The notes: generated from the letters alone by a model not told the origin. A stretch of 58,723 bases of DNA from Leptolyngbyaceae cyanobacterium M33_DOE_097 (GCA_015296075.1 DVDV01000200.1:1-58723), one strand, 5' to 3'. Counted from the stretch's first letter, positions 47,903 through 57,012 are shown. Numbers and translations are program-made.

Positions 47903-48805
47903 GTGTTTAAGTCCATCACTCATCTTGACTATCTGCTCCGAGAGACACTGCGGGGTTTACGCCGAGGCGGTTGGATGAACTGGGCCGCCGTTAGCACCGT
48001 GACGGTGTTGCTGTTTTTGTTTGGCAGCTATTTGCAGACCTCCTGGCAGTTGAATGGCTTGCTCAATCAGTTTGGCAGCCAGCTTGAGGTTTCAGTCTTT
48101 TTAGGGACAGGGGTACAGGGAGCCGACTTACAACCCACCGTGGCACAACTTCCAGAAGTGGCAGCTGTGCAAGTCATCACTAAAGAAGCAGCCTGGGCAC
48201 AGTTAGTTGACGAGATGGGCGCCTCAGACTTAAAGAATGCGACTCGCCAGCTTGAGGGTAACCCGTTAACCGATGAGTTAAAGGTCAGAGCGCGATCGCC
48301 GCAAGCGGTAGTCACCTTGACTCAAAAACTGGCCAGACTTGATGGAGTTGACGAAGTTCGTTATGCCGATGAGGTCGTGCAGCGAATTTCTCAATTAAAT
48401 CGAGGCTTAAGCTGGCTCAGCATGGTAGTGACCACCTTACTGACCTTGACCGCGATCGCGGTGATCACCACCACAATCCGGCTGATCGTGATGGCACGAC
48501 GACGTGAAATCGAAGTGCTGCAACTCGTCGGAGCCACCACCATTTGGATCTACTTGCCCTTCATCTTGCAGGGCATCATTTTTGGGGGGTTGGGTGCCGT
48601 GATCGCCTGGAGCTTCATTCTCAGCATGCAGCAATTTCTCAAACGGCTGCTGACTCAACAACCTGAGTTTCTCCAGTTCTTATTAAACGGTTTGCAATTA
48701 AGCGCCCAGCAGCAGCTTCTCTTGCCTCTGATTTTGCTGGGCTTTGGCGCGTCGATCGGCTTAATGGGCAGTCTCTTTGCCGTTCGCAAAGCAGCTCTGC
48801 GCTAG
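47903..48805 (+). CDS. ftsX: Cell division protein FtsX
   Basis: FtsX is the membrane part of the FtsEX complex that activates peptidoglycan hydrolases at the division site. The 300-residue protein has the family layout: an amphipathic N-terminal helix (LLRETLRGLRRGGWMNW), a first membrane helix (VSTVTVLLFLFGSYL), a periplasmic domain to about residue 165, and three further membrane helices with RREIEVLQLVGATTIWIYLPF before the third. It starts with GTG. ftsE is not adjacent, as is usual in cyanobacteria. It converges on rnz with only 8 bp between the stops. Confidence 0.95.
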   Translation: MFKSITHLDYLLRETLRGLRRGGWMNWAAVSTVTVLLFLFGSYLQTSWQLNGLLNQFGSQLEVSVFLGTGVQGADLQPTVAQLPEVAAVQVITKEAAWAQLVDEMGASDLKNATRQLEGNPLTDELKVRARSPQAVVTLTQKLARLDGVDEVRYADEVVQRISQLNRGLSWLSMVVTTLLTLTAIAVITTTIRLIVMARRREIEVLQLVGATTIWIYLPFILQGIIFGGLGAVIAWSFILSMQQFLKRLLTQQPEFLQFLLNGLQLSAQQQLLLPLILLGFGASIGLMGSLFAVRKAALR

Positions 48806-48813
48806 GCGATCGG

Positions 48814-49767
48814 CTAAACTGCCGCTAGCGTCTCAGAATTCCGTTTAGGCACTTCATAGGTCCAAAAGTCAGAGGCTAGATCCGTCTTTGGAAAAATCGC
48901 CTTTGCTTCAGCCAATAAATCCTTAATTTCTAGCTCGTTGCCAGGGGCATACCGGGGGCTAAAGTGCGTCATGATCAACTGCTTTACGCCAGCCCCTAAA
49001 GCAACCTGAGCCGCCATTGTGGAGGTTGAGTGCAAGCGTTGATAGGCCAACTCGGCATCCTGATGCGCGAAGGTTGCCTCATGGATTAACACATCCGCAT
49101 CTTGAGCCAGCTCAACCGAGCTATCACAATAAATCGTGTCAGTGCAGTAAACGACCTTACGCCCAATTTGAGTCGGGCCACACAAATCAGCCCCGTTGAT
49201 TCTTCGTCCGTCTGGCAGAGTAACCACCTCGCCTTGCTTGAGTCGCCCATAAATTGGCCCCGGCGGAATGCCTAAAGCCGTTGCACGTTTGACATCAAAG
49301 TGGCCTGGCCGATCCTTTTCAGCGATGCGATAGCCAAAGGCAGGCACCCGATGCTTCAACAAAGCGCAACTGACCACATACTCATCGTCTTCGAACACAA
49401 CACCCGGCTTTACTGTATGAACTTTAACCGGGTAAGAGAAATGCGTTTGTGAATAGCGACGACACGCTTTCAGGTAATCGTCTAAGTCTGGTGGGCCATA
49501 AATATCAATGCGCTGCACATTACCAGCCAAACCACTACTGGCAAGCAACCCCAGCAGCCCAAAGATGTGATCACCATGCATGTGGGTCACAAAAATGCGG
49601 CGCAGTTGGCTCACTCTCAACTCACTCCGCAAGATCTGATGTTGAGTCCCTTCACCACAATCAAACAACCAAAACTCTGCCCGTTGAGGTAAGCGGAGGG
49701 CGACACTTGAGACGTTACGCGACCGAGTTGGCACACCCGAACTCGTTCCTAAAAACGTGATTTGCAA
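48814..49767 (-). CDS. rnz: Ribonuclease Z
   Basis: RNase Z removes the 3' trailer of tRNA precursors. The 317-residue protein is a metallo-beta-lactamase-fold enzyme with [18 protein letters not shown], the zinc motif [11 protein letters not shown], and distal ligands in CTDTIYC and IMTHFSPRY. The start appears to be TTG at 49767, since the conserved sequence begins directly there and no ATG or GTG fits. TTG initiation may keep expression low. It converges on ftsX. Confidence 0.95.
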   Translation of the reverse strand: MQITFLGTSSGVPTRSRNVSSVALRLPQRAEFWLFDCGEGTQHQILRSELRVSQLRRIFVTHMHGDHIFGLLGLLASSGLAGNVQRIDIYGPPDLDDYLKACRRYSQTHFSYPVKVHTVKPGVVFEDDEYVVSCALLKHRVPAFGYRIAEKDRPGHFDVKRATALGIPPGPIYGRLKQGEVVTLPDGRRINGADLCGPTQIGRKVVYCTDTIYCDSSVELAQDADVLIHEATFAHQDAELAYQRLHSTSTMAAQVALGAGVKQLIMTHFSPRYAPGNELEIKDLLAEAKAIFPKTDLASDFWTYEVPKRNSETLAAV

Positions 49768-50127
49768 GCTTCTTCAACCAAATCAGCAATCGTTTCCTGA
49801 GTTTATCCTGACATAGAGTGTTTGGCAGCGTCAGAAATGATGGAGTTCGGCAGGGGCGATCGCCCTTGGTAAAACTTCAGAAAACGTTACAAGTCGTCAA
49901 ACACTATATACAATGCCAGCAACAAAATCTTGGCCTTGAACGACTACAGATCTGGTGCAAGGTTCTCTAGATTGAAAGAGTTGCAGATCGAGCTATGTCG
50001 ATTTTTTTCAGAGCTGACGTATAGTGGCTCAGTTAGCAAAATTTCATTCTTTTGAGCTATACCTAATTGGGTATGTAACAGCGATTATTAATCTGATTTT
50101 CTTTACCTTTGGGAGACAATTCTTTAG
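49768..50127. other. Gene-free stretch between rnz and the SpoIID-like gene
   Basis: About 360 bp containing a HIP1-centred palindrome (GGGGCGATCGCCC near 49855) and an AT-rich tail with GGGAGA before the SpoIID-like start. Divergent promoters are expected. No gene is seen. Confidence 0.5.
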
Positions 50128-51318
50128 ATGAAAGTGTTAGCTACTTCACTGATGGCGCTTCTAAAGTCGTCAAAACTTCCCTCTAAGCGCATCGGGTTGT
50201 TGGCGTGCTTTTTCTGGCTGGCACTCCTGACTCCGGCTTGGGCCAAAAAATCGGTTGAGCTACGGGTTGAGATCGAAGATGGCTCGCGTGAAGTCACCAT
50301 TGGTACTTCGACTAAAGCGGTCGTCAAAGACGCAAGTGGCAAAGTTTTGGGCGAACTGACCCCAATGACCTCTTTTGCCGCCCGGTCTGATGAAGGTGCT
50401 GTCTCTCTCGATCAGTGGCGGGTTGGCGCGGTGTTTGTTGAGCCGACAGCCGGGGGTTATGTCTTCATTGGCGATCGCTGGTATCGCGGCAAAGCCCTCG
50501 TGGTTCCCAAAGGTGCAGGCGTGACAGCTGTTAACTACGTTGACCTGGAGCATTACCTCTACAGTGTTTTAGGCGGCGAAATGAATGGCAACTGGCCACA
50601 AGAAGCACTCAAAGCACAAGCCGTTGCAGCTCGATCTTATGCGCTTTACCACCGCGCTAAAGCGACAAACCGAGTTTTTGACGTAGGTGACACTCCCGCA
50701 TGGCAAGTCTATCGTGGTTTGCAGGATGAGTCATCGGGCACGCAAACCGCTGTCAACGCCACTGCAGGACAAGTGCTGACAAGTGAGAACCAAATCATCG
50801 AAGCTGTGTTTCACTCTTCTGCTGGGGGTTGCACCGATAACGTCGAAGAAATCTGGGTGCAAGCCTTGCCTTACCTCCGCTCAGTCCCCGATTATGACCA
50901 GGGCACCCCAGTATATGAGTGGACTAAAACCGTTTCACAATCAGAACTCAATCGTTTGATCCCCGGTATTGGCAATGTCCGATCATTCATTCCTGAGCGT
51001 TCAACCACAACCTGCAAGCGAGTTATCTCAATGCGGGTTGAAGGCGACAAAGGTTCTCGCACTTTGAAGGGCAGCCAGTTGCGCGATATGTTAGGTCTGC
51101 GCAGCACTCTATTTCGGATTGATCCGATCGCCCCTTCCGGTGAAAAAAATCTTGGCTCAGATGCCACTTTTCAAGTAACCGGGCGCGGCTTTGGGCATGG
51201 CCTCGGTTTAAGCCAGTGGGGTGCTTACAATATGGCACTGCGGTATGGTCAAAACTATCGCCAAATTCTGGCGCACTACTATCGCAATACCGAACTTCAG
51301 GAGATTCAACCCCGCTAA
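50128..51318 (+). CDS. SpoIID/LytB domain protein
   Basis: A 396-residue exported protein. Residues 1-39 form a signal peptide (GLLACFFWLALLTPAWA). The SpoIID domain follows, with DLEHYLYSVLGGEMNGNWPQEALKAQAVAARSYALYH, FHSSAGGCTDNVEEIW and GFGHGLGLSQWGAYNMA. In Bacillus SpoIID is a lytic transglycosylase that trims peptidoglycan during engulfment; in cyanobacteria, which do not sporulate like that, homologues probably remodel the cell wall. The catalytic glutamate in GGEMNG is present. It is separated from the TM2/SHOCT gene by about 125 bp. Confidence 0.92.
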   Translation: MKVLATSLMALLKSSKLPSKRIGLLACFFWLALLTPAWAKKSVELRVEIEDGSREVTIGTSTKAVVKDASGKVLGELTPMTSFAARSDEGAVSLDQWRVGAVFVEPTAGGYVFIGDRWYRGKALVVPKGAGVTAVNYVDLEHYLYSVLGGEMNGNWPQEALKAQAVAARSYALYHRAKATNRVFDVGDTPAWQVYRGLQDESSGTQTAVNATAGQVLTSENQIIEAVFHSSAGGCTDNVEEIWVQALPYLRSVPDYDQGTPVYEWTKTVSQSELNRLIPGIGNVRSFIPERSTTTCKRVISMRVEGDKGSRTLKGSQLRDMLGLRSTLFRIDPIAPSGEKNLGSDATFQVTGRGFGHGLGLSQWGAYNMALRYGQNYRQILAHYYRNTELQEIQPR

Positions 51319-51444
51319 TCCAACCTCTGTGATCTCAGTGAAACAGCTCTAGCTCGCTTGCACTAAACTCCAACCAAGCGGACTTAGAGTGGTTATGATA
51401 GATAAGACTTTGAATTGGGCGATCGCCAGAGGATAGCGGCAACC

Positions 51445-51822
51445 GTGACAGCGCAACCCAAAAACCGCAAAATTGCTGCCATCTTAGCGATCGCCAGTGC
51501 GGCTGCCCCAGTTTCGGGGTTTCACAAGTTTTATGTAGGGCAACCCTTATGGGGCACCGTCTACGTGCTGTTGTCCATCACCCCAATTCCACGAGTTGCC
51601 AGCATGATTGAGGCAGCCTGGTACTTGTTTCAAGATGGGGATGAGTTTAATCGTCGGTTTAACGCCGGGGTTGATAGTTCTCCCGTTTCCAGCATCGATC
51701 CAACCAAAGTGGGGGCGATCGCCGATGCACTACGGCAACTCGATCAACTGCGCACTGATGGCTTGATTTCAGAATATGAGTTTGAGCAAAAACGTCGCCA
51801 ACTGTTGGATCAGATTTCCTGA
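51445..51822 (+). CDS. TM2-like membrane protein with SHOCT domain
   Basis: A 125-residue protein with a TM2-like segment (AAPVSGFHKFYVGQPLWGTVYVLLSITPIP), two membrane helices around a short loop, and a C-terminal SHOCT motif (ALRQLDQLRTDGLISEYEFEQKRRQLLDQI) common in short bacterial proteins and thought to mediate assembly. The GTG at 51445 is preferred (GAGG upstream); a TTG at 51415 would add ten residues without obvious homology. Function unknown. The ComEA-like gene follows after about 60 bp in the same orientation. Confidence 0.78.
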   Translation: MTAQPKNRKIAAILAIASAAAPVSGFHKFYVGQPLWGTVYVLLSITPIPRVASMIEAAWYLFQDGDEFNRRFNAGVDSSPVSSIDPTKVGAIADALRQLDQLRTDGLISEYEFEQKRRQLLDQIS

Positions 51823-51880
51823 TTAAAAACCAGACAACCCGCTAGGATAGAGGCTAGGTCTCTTCTCTGGAATCCTGCTA

Positions 51881-52423
51881 ATGGTGCTGCGAAACTGGTT
51901 AAGCACAACGACAAAAGCCGTGCTGGGTCAATCACTCGCTGCAAAGATTAAAAACGACCCGTTCTACCGCTTTCAGACCATCGAAGAATTGCAAATCGCT
52001 GCCCAGTTAGGCATTTCAATTGATGCGAATCAAGCCACCGTCGATGATTGGTTGCGCCTTCCGGGCATATCCATTCATCAAGCCCGCGCTTTGGTTGAAT
52101 TAACCCATTCTGGTGTTCAGTTTCATGCGATTGACGACATTGCGGCTGTGTTAGGAGTCTCAGTCGATCGCCTGAAGCCACTGCAACTTGTGCTGCGCTT
52201 TTGCTATTACGACCCTGAAAGCGTCTGTACTGTTCAACCCGTCAATGTCAACACCGCCAGCCTAGAGATGCTGTTGAAAGTTCCCAAAATCGACCTGCAT
52301 CTGGCCCGGGCGATCGTGGCCCATCGCACAACCAGTCCCTATCGCAACTTACCCCATCTGCAAAAACGGCTGTCACTCCCACCCACTCTAACGGCTGAGT
52401 TAATGCATTACCTGCGATTTTAG
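51881..52423 (+). CDS. ComEA-like helix-hairpin-helix protein
   Basis: A 180-residue protein with two helix-hairpin-helix units: DDWLRLPGISIHQARALVELTHSG around residue 60, and VNVNTASLEMLLKVPKIDLHLARAIVAHR around residue 130. Such motifs bind DNA non-specifically; ComEA is the DNA receptor in natural transformation. There is no signal peptide or membrane helix, unlike true ComEA, so it may be cytoplasmic. With dprA in the same window the organism may be naturally competent, but this gene alone does not show it. Confidence 0.82.
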   Translation: MVLRNWLSTTTKAVLGQSLAAKIKNDPFYRFQTIEELQIAAQLGISIDANQATVDDWLRLPGISIHQARALVELTHSGVQFHAIDDIAAVLGVSVDRLKPLQLVLRFCYYDPESVCTVQPVNVNTASLEMLLKVPKIDLHLARAIVAHRTTSPYRNLPHLQKRLSLPPTLTAELMHYLRF

Positions 52424-52478
52424 GTCAGCCACCTCAAACACTTGACCTTTAGTCAACATCCAATTACGCTTTTAAAGC

Positions 52479-52493
52479 GACTGGTCATATTAA
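52479..52493. promoter_or_regulatory. Putative TetR operator, copy 1
   Basis: GACTGGTCATATTAA occurs here, directly before the tetR start, and again identically at 53121 before ridA. The core GACTGGTCAT is close to a palindrome. A possible promoter (TTGACC at 52442-52447, TACGCT about 17 bp later) would place the operator across the start of transcription, fitting autorepression. Confidence 0.65.
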
Positions 52494-52495
52494 GC

Positions 52496-53077
52496 ATGCC
52501 AAAACCTAATGTTCGCGACAAACTACTCACAAGTGGGCTTGATACAGTTCACCGCTTAGGGTTCAACGGTTGTAGCGTGCAAGACATCACACAAGCTGCC
52601 AGTGTCCCAAAAGGTTCTTTCTACAATCACTTTGAAAGTAAGGAAGCCTTTGGGGTTGCAATTTTAGAGTTGTACTGGCAAAACCTGGCTGATCAAAGCT
52701 TGCAAATTTTGAACGACCCGGCTTTAAGTCCAATTCAACGACTTCAGCAATTTTTTGATGCACTCACTCAAGATTTAGCCGCCCACAACTACGAAAACGG
52801 TTGCTTATTTGGCAATCTAGGAGCCGAAGTCACCAATCACAGCGATTTAGTCCGCGATCGCCTGTCTTCTTTGATCGCCAATTGGACTCACGCGATCGCA
52901 CGCTGTGTGCAAGCCGCTCAGCAACAGGGTGAGTTGCGATCTGATCTTGAAGCCCATACACTAGCGGCGTTTTTGATCAACGCCTGGGAAGGAGCCGTCC
53001 TCCGTTCCAAAATTGATCGCAGTGCCGCCCCGCTTCAACAGTTCAATCAAGTTGTGTTCTTAACCCTTATTTCCTAA
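52496..53077 (+). CDS. TetR/AcrR family transcriptional regulator
   Basis: A 193-residue regulator. The N-terminal helix-turn-helix is clear: RDKLLTSGLDTVHRLGFNGCSVQDITQAASVPKGSFYNHFESKEAF. The C-terminal ligand-binding domain (NYENGCLFGNLGAEVTNHSDLVRDRL) resembles TetR_C regulators that control detoxifying or redox genes. The ATG at 52496 is preferred over a frame starting at 52442. Because the same 15-bp sequence precedes this gene and ridA, the protein probably represses itself and ridA in response to a small molecule, whose identity is unknown. Confidence 0.93.
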   Translation: MPKPNVRDKLLTSGLDTVHRLGFNGCSVQDITQAASVPKGSFYNHFESKEAFGVAILELYWQNLADQSLQILNDPALSPIQRLQQFFDALTQDLAAHNYENGCLFGNLGAEVTNHSDLVRDRLSSLIANWTHAIARCVQAAQQQGELRSDLEAHTLAAFLINAWEGAVLRSKIDRSAAPLQQFNQVVFLTLIS

Positions 53078-53120
53078 CCCTCCCAAAGCTAGACAATAAT
53101 TTTTGTCACCTTTTCAAGAT

Positions 53121-53135
53121 GACTGGTCATATTAA
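53121..53135. promoter_or_regulatory. Putative TetR operator, copy 2
   Basis: Identical over 15 bases to 52479-52493. Here the flank completes a perfect ATGAC-TG-GTCAT palindrome. It lies about 15 bp before the ridA start and would overlap the -10 or the start of transcription. Confidence 0.7.
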
Positions 53136-53149
53136 AGAAGGAGCCTTTG

Positions 53150-53536
53150 ATGTCTAAAACCGTTGTCTATTCACCTGCGGTTGCCATTCCTGTGGAGGCT
53201 TATTCACAAGCCATTGATACCGGAAATCTAGTCTTTTGCTCAGGTCAACTGGCTTACGACGCTCAAACCGATTCAGTGTTATCTGGTTCTGCCGCCGAAC
53301 AAACAGAATACTTGATGAAAAACATTGAAGCCGTTTTGAATGCCGCCCACCTGGACTTCAAACATGTTGTCAAAGCAACCATCTATCTAACGAATATGAA
53401 CGATTTTGCCGCAGTCAACGAAGTTTATGCCCGTTACTTTCCCGACAATCCACCAGCTAGAGCAACGATAGGAGTCGCTGCCCTAGCCAAAGGCGCACAA
53501 GTCGAAATCGAAGTGATTGCCAGTCGAACGGTGTAA
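53150..53536 (+). CDS. RidA family protein
   Basis: RidA proteins hydrolyse reactive enamines and imines, protecting PLP enzymes. The 128-residue product has YSQAIDTGNLVFCSGQLAYD at the N-terminal side, FKHVVKATIYLTNMNDFAAVNEVYARYF and PPARATIGVAALAKGAQVEIEVIA at the C-terminus, with the substrate-binding arginine in PARAT and the glutamate in EIEVIA, so it is a likely active RidA. AAGGAG lies six bases before the ATG at 53150. It is probably under the TetR encoded just upstream. It converges on the ketosynthase fusion gene with a 7-bp gap. Confidence 0.93.
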   Translation: MSKTVVYSPAVAIPVEAYSQAIDTGNLVFCSGQLAYDAQTDSVLSGSAAEQTEYLMKNIEAVLNAAHLDFKHVVKATIYLTNMNDFAAVNEVYARYFPDNPPARATIGVAALAKGAQVEIEVIASRTV

Positions 53537-53543
53537 GGGTTTA

Positions 53544-55421
53544 TTAGAACTCGATTTCCTCAAGCTGTAACCGATACAGTCGCGCTGTTACTCGTGCTGT
53601 TTTCAAAACTCGTTCCGCGATCGCCTGGGTCATCCAATCTGCCTGGGCGATCGCGGTCAGCTTACCCAAGTGAGCTTCATCATTTTCGGCATGGTAGCCC
53701 AAAAAAGAAATTTGCTCATCGCGTAAACCCAATTGCGCCTTGATTTGCGCAGCCCACTTACCCGCCAGCTTTTGGCCCAGCCCTTCGATAATAAACATGC
53801 TCCCGATCAAATCCACCGGATTCTCCCGCGAGGCTTGATGAAAGATAAACGCCGACAAGGCTTCACTCCCCACATTTTTCTCCGCCTGAGTCATCTCTTC
53901 GAGTTGCCCACCAACAGACACGTAGTTGCGGTCTAACATCTGAAAGTCGCGATGCTCATCCTTGGCGTGCCCAATAAAGGTCGATCGCAACTGAAAATCG
54001 GTCATATTTGAAGCAGCGCGGGCAATCCAACGGGCACCTTCAACCACTTGGGGGCGCAGATTGCGAAGCATCGCTTTGTAGTCCTCTAACGTAAACTCAC
54101 CCCGATTTAACTTGCGAATGAGCGGAACAGACTGCAACTCGCGCTCAAACTCAAGCCAGATCAGCGCTAAATTTCGCAGCAAGTAAGCCGAAGCTGTTTC
54201 AGTGACCGCAGGTAACTCTGGCGCGATCGCCTGGTTTGTCTCAACGGGCTCTTGCATCGGCGCTTGATACGGGACAGGTGGCGCGATCTCAGCCCTTTCA
54301 ACCACCCGCAACATCATGTACGCCGTGGTAAAGCGTCCGCTTTCGGGCACAAAGCAAAAGATCGTTTGCCCCGGCTGTAACTTTCCAGAGTTAAACAACT
54401 CCTCCAACATCAGGTAAATCGAGGCACAGCCCGTGTTACCACGCGTATAAAGGTTGGTAAACCAGCGCTCCTCAGGAATCATGCACCCTGCCTGCTCTAA
54501 CAGGTCGATGATTTGCCCACGAAAGAAGTGCGACGAGTAATGGCACAGCAACCAGTCCACCTCGCTGGGAGCTACCCGCCCTGCCTCAATCAGCCGTAAC
54601 CAGCCTTCCACGCCTAGCTTAATCACGTTATCGAGTAGACGAATGTTTTGCCGCAGGTTCAACGCTCCGGCCTGAGCCGCTTCCACGTAGGATGTGTAGT
54701 TCATCCAGCTCTTTTGGGCTGATTCATCAGCGGCTCCAGCATACATACAAACTGGATACGCATTGGCATGAGAAATCAATTCAATCCACTCAATTTGCAG
54801 GCTGATCCCCGACGAATTAGGCTGGTTTTGAACCAGCATCGCACCCGCACCATCCGACAGCATCCAGCGTAGAAATTCAGCATCAAAACCCAGCATTTTA
54901 CCTGCTTGAATCTCAGTTTCAGCTTCAAAGTTAGTGTGGCGAAACAGCCGCGAGGGCTGCTCTGATGCAACAGCGATCGCGCTTGTTTTTTCGCCTAATT
55001 TCACTTGCGAAGCTGCATACTTTAAAGCACCAATTCCAGCACAACAAACCCCCATACTTGTCATCACTTCTAAGGGTGAAAGTTCAGGTAATTCGCCATG
55101 CACCATGTTCGCGAAACCGGGCACCAACAGATCAGCCCAAGTCGTACCAGCCGCGAGCAAATCAACGGCTCGCGGCTCTAAATCTGCTCTCCTCAGCACA
55201 TCTCTCACTGCCAGAGCTGCCATTTGACTGTTGAGATGGGTGGAATTTTGTTGGCGATCTAAAGCATAGTGCCGCCACTGAATTCCATTGTTTCTAAGAA
55301 TGCGGCTTTTTGCTTTTGAGGCCCGACCGTTTACCTTACCTAAATAGTCTTCTAACTCATCATTACCAATCGGTTTGCCTGGAAGAAAGTTGCCAATACT
55401 GTTAATAAATGCTTGATACAT
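53544..55421 (-). CDS. Beta-ketoacyl synthase III-like protein fused to heme-oxygenase-like oxidase domain
   Basis: A 625-residue two-domain enzyme. Residues 1-375 follow the KAS III fold with the complete catalytic triad: C127 in SMGVCCAGIGALKYA, H294 in LLCHYSSHF and N329 in RGNTGCAS. A Pro-rich linker (380-408) leads to residues 410-625, an all-helical heme-oxygenase-like (TenA/PqqC/HDO-type) domain with E461, GHAKDEHRDF, FIIEGLGQ and YHAENDEAHLG, where a diiron site could form. It could condense an acyl-CoA or ACP with an extender and then oxidise the product. The start ATG is at 55421. It converges on ridA. The product is unknown. Confidence 0.88.
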   Translation of the reverse strand: MYQAFINSIGNFLPGKPIGNDELEDYLGKVNGRASKAKSRILRNNGIQWRHYALDRQQNSTHLNSQMAALAVRDVLRRADLEPRAVDLLAAGTTWADLLVPGFANMVHGELPELSPLEVMTSMGVCCAGIGALKYAASQVKLGEKTSAIAVASEQPSRLFRHTNFEAETEIQAGKMLGFDAEFLRWMLSDGAGAMLVQNQPNSSGISLQIEWIELISHANAYPVCMYAGAADESAQKSWMNYTSYVEAAQAGALNLRQNIRLLDNVIKLGVEGWLRLIEAGRVAPSEVDWLLCHYSSHFFRGQIIDLLEQAGCMIPEERWFTNLYTRGNTGCASIYLMLEELFNSGKLQPGQTIFCFVPESGRFTTAYMMLRVVERAEIAPPVPYQAPMQEPVETNQAIAPELPAVTETASAYLLRNLALIWLEFERELQSVPLIRKLNRGEFTLEDYKAMLRNLRPQVVEGARWIARAASNMTDFQLRSTFIGHAKDEHRDFQMLDRNYVSVGGQLEEMTQAEKNVGSEALSAFIFHQASRENPVDLIGSMFIIEGLGQKLAGKWAAQIKAQLGLRDEQISFLGYHAENDEAHLGKLTAIAQADWMTQAIAERVLKTARVTARLYRLQLEEIEF

Positions 55422-56016
55422 AGGGAACCTTTGCTCAATAAGTAACAAAATTCAGAAATAATTGCATGAAAACCCTACCCACAACTGTTGCGTGAGTCTT
55501 AGGTAAGGTTCAAATTTGCAAAAAACTTGAAGCACTTATTTAAGTAATCTCTTGCCAAAAGCGAGATTTCCTCAATTTCGTGCCAGTTTGCTAAGTGCAA
55601 CGCTCTTTTAAGTTGCTATCAGTCTGGTGGCCTTCAACAGGAGCAAACTGATCCGAATTCCCCACCGCGATCGCCATCCAGTTTCCGCAACTGTCTCATC
55701 AAATTGCCCTAACAGACTTTCAGAAAAAGAGAACAGCTTGTCAGCAGTAACGCATTTTTTAGATCTGTTAAGGATGATTCATATCACCACGATCTCTATC
55801 AAAGCTAAAGAAATCCTCTTAAAAAGGCTAAGCAAAACACTTTTCTAGAAGGCATTGCAAGCCAAAAGAGATCGTATTTACTATCAAGAACTCCTCCTAA
55901 AAATGAAGAGTTTCTAATGCAAACTACCGATTTTCATCTGGCACTTAATAAAGCTAGGATGAAAGCATGAAGCTTTTTCAAGTGTTTGGCTAGAGATAAA
56001 TAACTGGGAGGAACCC
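55422..56016. other. Gene-free stretch upstream of the ketosynthase fusion
   Basis: About 595 bp, AT-rich, between divergent genes. A small hairpin, AATCTC with GAGATT near 55545-55568, is the only structure noted. A 73-codon plus-strand frame has no protein-like features. No TetR operator like those at 52479 and 53121 is present. Confidence 0.5.
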
Positions 56017-56778
56017 ATGAAATTGTTTGCTTCTCTTGCCGCGAATCCAGACCCTCCAAAGTCTGGGCTTCGGCTATCTCAACGGTTGGATCGCCATTCT
56101 TTCAAACAGATTATGTATCGAGTTGGCAGCGCTATCGCAGCGGTTTCGCTGCCTTTGATTCTGGCAACTCCCAGTCAAGCGGTGTTAACCCAGTTGCTTA
56201 AGCGGGGTAGTCGGGGTGGCCAAGTCTATGAGCTACAAGAGCAATTGAACCGCCTTGGCTACCGGGTTCCAGTTGATGGAGTGTTTGGCTCAGAAACTGA
56301 GAATGCTGTGCGCCAGTATCAAGAAGCTTGTCGATTGGCAGTTGATGGCATCGTTGGCTCTGATACCCGCACCCGGTTAAATAAGGGCGACACCTGTGGC
56401 CGGAGAGGGTCTTCAGGCTCTTACACAGACGTTTGTATCGGTATTCCCTACGATAGCCGTTACAGCTACAACTCCTATCGTCGCAACTCGTATGCCGACT
56501 CAGACCCATACTTTGATGATTTCAACTCCTATGCCAGTGCAAATTCCAGCTATAGCAGAGCAGGCCTTTGGACTGTTTTAGTGCCAGGCAATGATTTCAG
56601 CAAACTCGATCAAGCCCAACGCTATAACCCTGGTGCATTTATTAACCGTTCTGATCGATTTGGCCCTTACATTCAGGTAGGCGTCTTCGACGACAAATAT
56701 CGAGCTGAATGCGTCTATCGCACATTGCAGAGAAATTACGGCCTGCGTGATGCCCACATGCGTTACGGGTCGTTTTAA
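56017..56778 (+). CDS. Peptidoglycan-binding protein with SPOR-like C-terminus
   Basis: A 253-residue exported protein. The N-terminus contains a basic segment, then a hydrophobic helix at about residues 35-52 (SAIAAVSLPLILATPSQA) that resembles a signal peptide with a likely cut after SQA. Residues 60-120 are a PG_binding_1 domain (LKRGSRGGQVYELQEQLNRLGY, DGVFGSETENAVRQYQ). A Tyr/Ser/Asp-rich linker leads to a C-terminal domain resembling SPOR (WTVLVPGNDF, GPYIQVGVFDDKYRAECVYRTL). Such proteins sit at the cell wall. GGAGG lies six bases before the ATG. Its catalytic role, if any, is not evident. Confidence 0.87.
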   Translation: MKLFASLAANPDPPKSGLRLSQRLDRHSFKQIMYRVGSAIAAVSLPLILATPSQAVLTQLLKRGSRGGQVYELQEQLNRLGYRVPVDGVFGSETENAVRQYQEACRLAVDGIVGSDTRTRLNKGDTCGRRGSSGSYTDVCIGIPYDSRYSYNSYRRNSYADSDPYFDDFNSYASANSSYSRAGLWTVLVPGNDFSKLDQAQRYNPGAFINRSDRFGPYIQVGVFDDKYRAECVYRTLQRNYGLRDAHMRYGSF

Positions 56779-56934
56779 CTGGAGTTTGGACTAATTCCCA
56801 AAATACACCCCATTTAGGAGGGGCACTAGCGCAGCCATGCCGTAAGGCTATACGGCTGTTTGCCCTTACATATAGTGGAACATTGCGTTTAGTCTAAAGT
56901 CCAAGTTTTAATCAATCTCTAACTTAAAGCACAA

Positions 56935-56958
56935 GGGTCTTCCCAATTGGAAAGACCC
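56935..56958 (-). terminator. Hairpin between convergent genes
   Basis: GGGTCTT (56935-56941) pairs with AAGACCC (56952-56958), extended by CC/GG around AATT. It lies between the peptidoglycan-binding gene and fur, which converge; T-richness on the minus-strand side favours ending the fur transcript. A further imperfect palindrome (AGCCATGCC...) near 56834-56858 resembles dispersed intergenic repeats. Confidence 0.55.
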
Positions 56959-57012
56959 TCAATCAAGCTCTATCAATTCTGATCACACCTGAAAATAGCG
57001 TCATTAGTGTAA

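Noticed and set aside
52441-52495. Extended TetR frame starting at 52442
   Set aside because: It would span the operator and promoter; the HTH alignment and the operator position favour the ATG at 52496.
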